A stretch of 64,000 nt of DNA from Cornus controversa (taxonomy: Eukaryota; Streptophyta; Magnoliopsida; Cornales; Cornaceae), in the NCBI GenBank assembly GCA_026545225.1, contig CM048845.1, forward strand, positions 77,958,533 to 78,022,532, written 5' to 3'. Under the pieces are notes generated by a model. That model did not search any database. It was not told where the DNA came from and saw only the letters and a list, made by a program, of their open reading frames with translations. Both the position numbers and the translations under genes were made by a program. Every line of letters begins with the position of its first letter. Within the stretch, counting starts at the first letter, position 1. This document shows, one piece after another, positions 59,801 to 64,000 of this stretch.

Positions 59801-59830
59801 CATACTGTGACACCTTCTAATGATATCTTC
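41895..59830 (-). CDS. plastidial pyruvate kinase (PKP3/beta-type), 3' five exons; 5' part beyond window
   Basis: Pyruvate kinase converts phosphoenolpyruvate and ADP to pyruvate and ATP; the plastid enzyme feeds fatty-acid synthesis. Visible exons in gene order: 59830-59655, 46708-46606, 46377-46229, 42207-42099, 42008-41895 (stop 41897-41895). Phases agree throughout. Exon 1 of this set gives [38 protein letters not shown] and [11 protein letters not shown], the end of the catalytic barrel. The next exons give the C-terminal regulatory domain: [50 protein letters not shown] and [27 protein letters not shown] and WREESTH fit the PKP3 (beta2) type better than PKP2, from memory. Introns are 12,946, 228, 4,021 and 90 bp. 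The largest contains a whole copia element. No coding lesion is visible. Confidence 0.95.
42845..43231. mobile_element. MITE-like element in the pyruvate kinase intron
   Basis: The left end GCTTTGTTTTGTAATGATGG is matched by a right end whose complement is GCTGCGTTTGGTAGGAAGG. The interior is rich in GGAAGG/CCTTCC words that pair in inverted orientation (for example GGGATGACTCATCCATCC). Common plant hAT/PIF-type MITE wording; no TSD was found. Confidence 0.6.
43382..44371 (+). mobile_element. TRIM-like LTR element without coding, TSD GAGGC
   Basis: The 5' LTR (43382-43574) has a TATA-like CTATAAATAGG and ends TTTTTCTAACA. A primer site TGGTATCAGAGCC follows at 43575, then about 750 bp without gag or pol, a polypurine TTTGAGGGGAC, and a 3' LTR of only 51 bp (44321-44371) that begins TGTTAG and ends CTAACA. 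GAGGC occurs immediately outside both ends (43377-43381, 44372-44376). It is a non-autonomous Ty1/copia-type element in the 4-kb intron of pyruvate kinase. Short open frames here have no retroelement motif. Confidence 0.88.
44983..45123. mobile_element. 141-bp MITE with 8-bp TSD TAAAATCT
   Basis: Foldback with ends GGAAAAAATTACAAAG and CATTGTAATTTTTCC and inner arms TCAAGTCCTATCAATGAA / TTCATTGATAGGACTTGA (exact complements). TAAAATCT flanks both sides (44975-44982, 45124-45131), as expected of hAT-type insertion. Confidence 0.92.
46945..47560. mobile_element. non-autonomous inverted-end element in the large intron
   Basis: The left CTTGTTAATGGATCGGATTT is repeated inverted on the right (AAATCCGATCCATTGACAGG), with further GGATTCGGAT/ATCCGAAT words inside both arms. 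The interior is AT-rich and non-coding. It lies about 240 bp from the exon at 46606-46708. Confidence 0.75.
47561..48419. other. intronic, nothing clear
   Basis: Includes a T-rich phrase and low-complexity DNA, plus two loosely similar stretches (near 47810-47880 and 47920-47990: TAATAACT(A/G)TTGCA...CCCAATATATTAG and a variant). No gene or element is delimited. Confidence 0.4.
48420..49900 (+). repeat. probable solo or truncated LTR
   Basis: Has LTR-like organisation: promoter-like AGCATATATAAAGG near 49215, a long leader, GCACTGGATCACTACGAAAG, and the end phrase ACCTATTCATCCTCCCCCCC, wording I associate with the 3' end of long Ty1/copia (SIRE-type) LTRs. No primer site or coding follows, so probably solo or truncated. 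Boundaries are approximate. Confidence 0.45.
50116..50293 (+). repeat. copia 5' LTR (178 bp)
   Basis: Begins TATTAGAGTTATTATATTT (first dinucleotide TA, not the usual TG, in both LTRs) and ends ACAATTCTCACA. A TATA-like CCTATATATATTC lies inside. Nearly identical to 54839-55014. Confidence 0.95.
50294..50628 (+). repeat. copia leader: primer site, two hairpins, imperfect duplication
   Basis: The primer site is followed by an exact 8-bp hairpin (ACCGCGGA 50370-50377 / TCCGCGGT 50384-50391) and a second one (GCAGGGG 50408-50414 / CCCCTGC 50423-50429). The segment before the Gag ATG holds an imperfect direct duplication of CTGTTCCGATTCGCACCG...CACCTCTCTTCG at about 50500-50553 and 50575-50628. 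Confidence 0.85.
50629..51396 (+). pseudogene. copia gag
   Basis: Encodes a 255-aa Gag beginning [20 protein letters not shown], with the copia capsid phrase [18 protein letters not shown]. The zinc knuckle is defective: the second Cys of CX2C is Tyr (TAT at 51334). The frame ends at TAA 51394-51396, with further in-frame stops TGA 51427 and TAA 51451 in the Gln/Pro-rich linker to protease. Confidence 0.93.
51598..54825 (+). pseudogene. copia pol: protease, integrase, reverse transcriptase, RNase H
   Basis: In the same frame as gag. The protease motif DSGAS begins at 51670. The GAG-pre-integrase region contains LWHSRLGH. Integrase keeps its catalytic triad: Asp 52240, Asp 52429 and Glu 52537, with 35 residues between the last two. 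In-frame stops occur at 52615 (TAA), 52861 (TAA) and 53374 (TAG). Reverse transcriptase begins near 53392; its active-site YVDD reads YVDG because codon 53881 is GGC, which should inactivate it. RNase H shows [18 protein letters not shown] and HCDNKSA. It ends at TGA 54823-54825, 13 bp before the 3' LTR. Confidence 0.95.
54839..55014 (+). repeat. copia 3' LTR (176 bp)
   Basis: Starts TATTAGAG directly after the purine run and ends ACAATTCTCACA, followed by TTTTC. Differs from the 5' copy around CATGTTTGTAACTT and GAAAACC. Confidence 0.95.
55015..56204. other. intronic, no element recognised
   Basis: Non-coding AT-rich continuation of the pyruvate kinase intron downstream of the copia insertion. 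A GA-rich run (about 56090-56115) is the only notable low-complexity stretch. Confidence 0.5.
56205..57150. repeat. CGTGTCC-rich repeat family, copy 2 (inverted)
   Basis: Begins GAACGGACACGGACACGGAC and continues GGTACGACACGACAGGGACACG, then CAAATATCAAAAAAATAGGAC, the reverse complement of the right end of the copy at 9590-10395. The far end has CGTGTCGGACACGTG words and TCGGTGCTTTATAG. The middle differs: it holds a CT-rich 100-bp tandem duplication. Confidence 0.75.
56660..56875. repeat. 100-bp CT-rich tandem duplication
   Basis: TCCTCACTCTTTCATTCACA starts at 56671 and again at 56771, each followed by TTCTCGGTTCTCTCTC, CCAATCTTCTCT and CCCCTCCATCTCCA. A (CT)n expansion occurs in the second copy. 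Confidence 0.88.
57151..58139. other. intronic, unidentified
   Basis: Less AT-rich than its neighbours, with no continuous frame of note and no TIR or LTR seen. The minus strand retains stretches without stops that I cannot assign. It may be an old transposon or gene relic. Confidence 0.35.
58140..58400 (+). pseudogene. LINE (non-LTR retrotransposon) 3' fragment
   Basis: Two frames together carry the C-terminal wording common to plant non-LTR reverse transcriptases: [17 protein letters not shown], then after a frame change [23 protein letters not shown] (positions 58241-58310). One frameshift separates them, and no other part of the element is recognised. It lies antisense to the host gene. 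Confidence 0.7.
58401..59654. other. intronic, nothing recognised
   Basis: AT-rich, with no transposon ends, tandem repeats or coding signal beyond chance short frames. It ends at the pyruvate kinase exon. Confidence 0.5.
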
Positions 59831-60113
59831 CTGTTTACAAAATAACAATGCATTCATTTAATCCTCTTCCGGATTTTGCCTGACAAGCACACAACGGAAT
59901 AAGGTTTTAATGAGGCCAGCTTGAGAATAAATGAGGCAAAAAGACAGGCATTGAAAGTATTTCTTCTACACTAATATGATCCACTAATTATGATCTAAAT
60001 GCCTCTTAACACAGTATTTAAGTAACCAAGCGCTTTTTTTACTGGATAGATAACAAGTAATTAAGATTTAATTAGTAACATATTCTCCATTTATCAATAC
60101 AAAGCCCCTTCAA

Positions 60114-60694
60114 GCATGGTTGTTAAAATCCCGATCCAAATTGTAGAATATTACGATCCTAAGATAGCACTTGTCAAGGAAACTAGATGTTCAAACTTGC
60201 TACCTTAGTTTTCAATGCGCAACTCTGTGCGTTTATAGCACACTTCCGCCTCCTTACTTTTTATAGATTTCGCCTCCTTACTTTTTATAGACTTTTTTAT
60301 TCTGACAAAAAAACTGCATTCTGGAAGCACACTTCCGCCTCCTTACTTTCTCTTGATTTTTTCATTCTTACAAAAAAACTACATTTTGGATCCTAGATAT
60401 TTTGTACACATTTTTCACATGTCATTAGTGATATAATATCTCAATATTTTAGAAGACATTGAATAATATCTCATGTTATGGAATTTTCTAGATTATATTA
60501 TACAACATCGTCTAAAATCATGAGATATAATACAATGTCTTGTACAATTTAGATTATATTTTTCTACACGAAAGTAAGGAGGTGGAAGTGTGTTGCCCAT
60601 GAAAACCAAGCTACCACCTTCTAGGATTCAAATCTATCCTACTCACGGATCGATTTAGCATTTTGAGATCGTAAAATCCTTTTAACAACCATGC
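60114..60694. mobile_element. outer inverted-repeat element carrying a nested MITE
   Basis: The left end GCATGGTTGTTAAAATCC is repeated inverted at the right end (CCTTTTAACAACCATGC), with more pairing inside (CCCGATCC/GGATCG). CTTCAA flanks both sides (60108-60113, 60695-60700). It is interrupted by a second foldback at about 60234-60597. Confidence 0.78.
60234..60597. mobile_element. inner MITE
   Basis: The left arm GCACACTTCCGCCTCCTTACTTT and the right arm GAAAGTAAGGAGGTGGAAGTGTG are near-exact complements. The left arm wording is repeated at 60261 and about 60330, so this end has been tandemly duplicated. The interior has GATATAATATCTCA / TGAGATATAATA inverted words. Confidence 0.8.
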
Positions 60695-60764
60695 CTTCAA
60701 TAACTGAAAATCCTATTTATTTTTTAACCATGCCTTCAATAACTGAAAATTCTATTTATTTTTT
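60687..60764. repeat. 39-bp tandem duplication
   Basis: AACCATGCCTTCAATAACTG... occurs at 60687 and 60726, overlapping the right end of the outer element. The copies differ by about one base. Confidence 0.88.
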
Positions 60765-61450
60765 AATTATAACATGCTACTGTTAAAGAAGCCAATATGC
60801 TTAAGGATACCATCATAATCCATGAGAACAATTAAAACTCACTGACACCATGACTCCCATAATGTGAAAATACCAACCATTTCAGACTTAGAGTTCACCG
60901 CTTTCCCGATATTTATGTACCAACCATTTCAAACTTAGAGTTCACCGCTTTACCAACCATTTCAACTCAACAATCACATTAAATATGCTTCTTGAAAATT
61001 TTGCTAAATAGATTTTATACTCTACAAAGCAAATATATGATGTCTTGATTATTGAATTATGAGTTACCATATCATATTATCAAATCTAATGTTAAACAAG
61101 AAAATGATTTTGTTTCACATTTTGATAAATATATATGTATTGGTAAGTTATAACATGGCAGAGAAATAAATTCAATCATATATGCATACACATACACAAT
61201 CACATACGAAGACACATATAAGATAAATCTACTAATGCTCAAGTATTCATATATACAAATAATCTATTTCAGTATTGAAAGTTAAAGGGAATGCTTCAAT
61301 TATAACAACACTATTGGGCTTGCCAGATTCTTTTTCTTTTTCACTTAAATGCATAAAATTGTTGATAATTTTTTTAAACCAACATTGATACACCATTTAC
61401 ATTACACCATGCCACAGTAAAAGTTAGTTCTAGACTCAAGCTTCCATATG

Positions 61451-62475
61451 CAGGGGTGGAGCCAGAAATTTTGTCTTGGGGGTAACTTGAACTATTTAAT
61501 TAAAATTTGAAAAACTTATAAATCAATTGTAATATAATTGTTTTTATAATATTAGACTAAGTTTATTTATTTAGGAAAATATAATCCAAAAAATGAGAAA
61601 AATGTAACTGAAATAAATAGAGATGAAAAATTGATATGAGAAAGAAAATACATAGAGAAGAGGAAACGATAAATTATATGTACAAAGAGTAGTAGTAAAG
61701 AAAAAACATTGTTAAAAAATTAATTTTCCGTCAGCTATTGTTTCAAATTTCTAAAAATTCATTTTTTGAAAAAAAAATAAGTACTTTGATTTTACTTTGG
61801 GAAAGATATATGATTACCTTGATGAATGATTAAAAAAGAGTAAAGTATCATTTTAATTAAATAAAAGCTTGGGAAAGATATATGATTACCTTGATGAATG
61901 ATTAAAAAAGAGTAATGTATCATTTTAATTAAATAAAAGCTTGCAAGCTTTAATAAAACACGATTAATAGGAATAAAAAAGAGAAGTACTTTAATAATTT
62001 ATACAAGTAATTATAAAATTTGTCATTTAACAAGTGACAACTAAAAAAATTAGCATATATTTTATCATTGTTATTATTGACATTTTTGTCGTCTTGGTAT
62101 CATAACACTTTAGTATTTCCTTCTTCTTAGTGCTCCAAAGACATTTAAGATTTTTTTTTTCCTTTGTAAACACCATCTAACAAATATTTCTAAAAAGGAA
62201 GGTTCAAGTATCTTTATTAAACATGAGGGGATGTTAGTGTAATTTTTCTTTTTTCTCTCTTGAATTCATATAATCAATATTAAACATTTGCGTATATATA
62301 TGCAAATTTAAATGCAATAACGATATGTTATAGTAAGGTCTACAATAAAAATGACAACTAAAATTTTTTACGAGTTTTTTGAGCAAAAGTTGAGTTTATA
62401 TATAAAATAACTATTTTTTTGTCAGGTATAACAAAAACTTTGAAAATTTTTGGCCCCCCTCTCCCTCAGCCCCTA
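61451..62475. mobile_element. hAT-like non-autonomous element with perfect 8-bp TSD
   Basis: Starts CAGGGGTGGAGCCAG and ends CTCAGCCCCTA. TCCATATG is present immediately outside both ends (61443-61450, 62476-62483), the 8-bp duplication typical of hAT transposition. The 1-kb interior is AT-rich without transposase. It contains an internal 72-bp tandem duplication. Confidence 0.9.
61797..61940. repeat. 72-bp tandem duplication inside the hAT-like element
   Basis: Two copies (61797-61868, 61869-61940) of TTGGGAAAGATATATGATTA...TAAATAAAAGC differ at one position (AAAG versus AATG). Confidence 0.93.
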
Positions 62476-62483
62476 TCCATATG

Positions 62484-63390
62484 ACATCTGCTTGTAATTA
62501 CTCACAAATACATTATATAACCATTCAAGTGAGTTGGTGGAAGTGAAACCTAATAAAACATTCATTTACAAAGCTTTCTAACAGACATAGAAAGATTTGG
62601 CCAATGCCACGAAAAAATGTTGGTGTATCAGTCCATTCTCTATGGTACAATATTTTTGTCCTACAATATGGGTGCATTTGGCTCCAATAGAATCATTTGA
62701 TCTTACGTTGCATCTAGAAGATTTTACATTAGTTTCCAAAGGTTACCACATGTTTTAAAAAAATTATGTTATTTTAAAGTTTTTGTTTTTAATCACTTCA
62801 AACATGAAAGTAAAGTGATCCCTATAATATATCGACTTTATATTCTTTGCTAGCAAGAAAATGCATCTCTAATCAATCATCATAAGAAATTTTATATCTG
62901 GTTCCAATTAAATCAACTTTAAACTTTTTTCTTTACATTCATTTTGATGAAGAGTACCAAGCCATCAACTACATAAACACTTCTAATTATGTGAAGTGCC
63001 CGTGTCCGGCACCATAGGTCATGGAATGATATTTAATGTGTTTGAAATGTGTTATTTGACATGCATCCGACAAGAATATCTAATAGTCGTTAACCTAAAG
63101 AATACAAGCACAAAAACAGAAACAAAGATGAAGCTTATTAGGTCAATAGGACTTAAGTTGGCAAATTTAGTAGAACAAACTAAAATCTGTAATAGTTTTT
63201 TCAATTTCTAGCTTAGATTGAAAATTTCAAAAGTTAGTGTTAGTTGTTATCTCTTGCTCATGGTTGAAAATAATTTGAAGATACACACAAGGGTAATTGC
63301 ATAATTTTCTACACCAAGGGTAAAAAGGTAATTTGACACTTTGATGCACTCACCAAATTAGTGTTTCTAATTACTCTATGATTTAATCTG
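62484..63390. other. non-coding, presumed upstream intron of pyruvate kinase
   Basis: No exon of pyruvate kinase was found between 59831 and the window end on the minus strand, so the preceding intron is probably over 4 kb. A 71-aa plus-strand frame at 62996 has no recognised motif. Confidence 0.45.
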
Positions 63391-64000
63391 ATTTGATTCC
63401 AAAAATATTTTTAAATATGCATAGAAGTGTTTTTGGAAACTTCCCGTTCTGAAATTTTCTATATATAAAAATTGTAGTAGACTTCAATCGAGCTATTGAT
63501 CAAGGACCACTGGAGTTGAGTCGATTGATCGATCAACTCATCATCGAGCCATGCAGAAATCTAGTTTCCTTTTTGATTAAAAAGACTACAAACCCTACTC
63601 TCTATATAGCGTTACTTTGCCTATATAAACACTACTCTAGGGCAAATTGAAGACAACTTATATATATAGAGAGAGAGCGCATAATTGTGAGTTCTAGAGT
63701 GCATCATAATTTTTATTTTCATTCATCATTCTTAGTATTGGTGAGTGTTTTCATTGTGTATTGATATTTATCACCGCAGACTTCATCTGAAGAGGTCAAC
63801 ACCATAATCAATATGTTGTTCAGAGATTGACTTGGACAAATAGTGGCTAAACAGGATCACTAGTGTAAGAAGCAAACTCTTGAGGAGCGAAGTCTGTTGA
63901 CAAGCAGATCATGTGCCTGCAAACTCGAGGAGAGTTTGGTGGATCAATATCAAGAGGTAACTAGGGTTTCTAGGGATTTAGGAAACTGTTACCGTAGTTA
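63391..64000 (+). repeat. probable LTR start, cut by the window edge
   Basis: Has the organisation of a long LTR: promoter-like GCCTATATAAACACTAC near 63619, then AGAGAGAGAGCGCATAATTGTG and a leader continuing to the edge with CTTGAGGAGCGAAG. It resembles the layout of 48420-49900 without obvious sequence identity. Boundaries are unknown. Confidence 0.4.

Noticed and set aside
59831..64000. Further 5' exons of pyruvate kinase
   Set aside because: Reading the minus strand I found no match to the expected upstream domain (for example the catalytic ARGDLG region); they are presumably beyond the window.
1..64000. Biosynthetic gene cluster (P450 next to transporter)
   Set aside because: The P450, H protein, NPF and pyruvate kinase belong to unrelated primary functions, are over 20 kb apart in places, and no other pathway enzyme is present.
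1..64000. tRNA or rRNA genes
   Set aside because: No cloverleaf with A/B box was noticed; the TGGTATCAGAGC and TTGGCGCC matches are retroelement primer sites. A tRNAscan run would be decisive.

Overview
This is nuclear DNA from a flowering plant, most likely a eudicot. The evidence is intron-rich genes with plant-only products, AT-rich spacers, (TA)n tracts, and a heavy load of LTR retrotransposons and small non-autonomous DNA transposons. The sequence alone does not let me name the species. Four host genes are supported by exon-by-exon translation with consistent intron phases.

Layout: (1) 1569-5502 (+) is glycine decarboxylase H protein: 4 exons, 165 aa, mitochondrial photorespiration. (2) 7235-13260 (-) is a cytochrome P450 of family CYP88, of the ent-kaurenoic acid oxidase (gibberellin) type: 8 exons, 496 aa. 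It converges on the H-protein gene. (3) 16.3-23.6 kb is a decayed Ty3/gypsy block: gag and zinc-knuckle fragments, a 246-bp higher-order tandem repeat, and a 2.3-kb LTR. (4) 23.6-34.5 kb is non-coding and holds several inverted-repeat elements. (5) 34744-39517 (+) is an NPF7.3/NRT1.5-type transporter: 5 exons, 601 aa. (6) 41895-59830 (-) is the 3' part of a plastidial pyruvate kinase gene (PKP3-like). Its 12.9-kb intron contains a complete Ty1/copia element (50116-55014, TSD TTTTC) and other repeats. The 5' exons of this gene lie beyond the right edge. (7) 59.8-64 kb is intron or upstream DNA with nested MITEs, a hAT-like element with a perfect 8-bp TSD, and the start of another LTR.

The four genes serve unrelated primary functions (photorespiration, gibberellin synthesis, ion loading into xylem, plastid glycolysis). 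They form no cluster or pathway; this is ordinary plant gene order. I see no convincing new biological system. The unusual material is structural: a GC-AG intron and a microsatellite touching a splice donor in the P450, a tandem pair of foldback MITEs, an inverted-terminal-repeat element with a possible captured segment, a higher-order repeat inside a gypsy remnant, an LTR with duplicated 3' ends, and a TRIM-like element whose 3' LTR has shrunk to a 51-bp near-palindrome. Boundaries and TSDs were read by eye.
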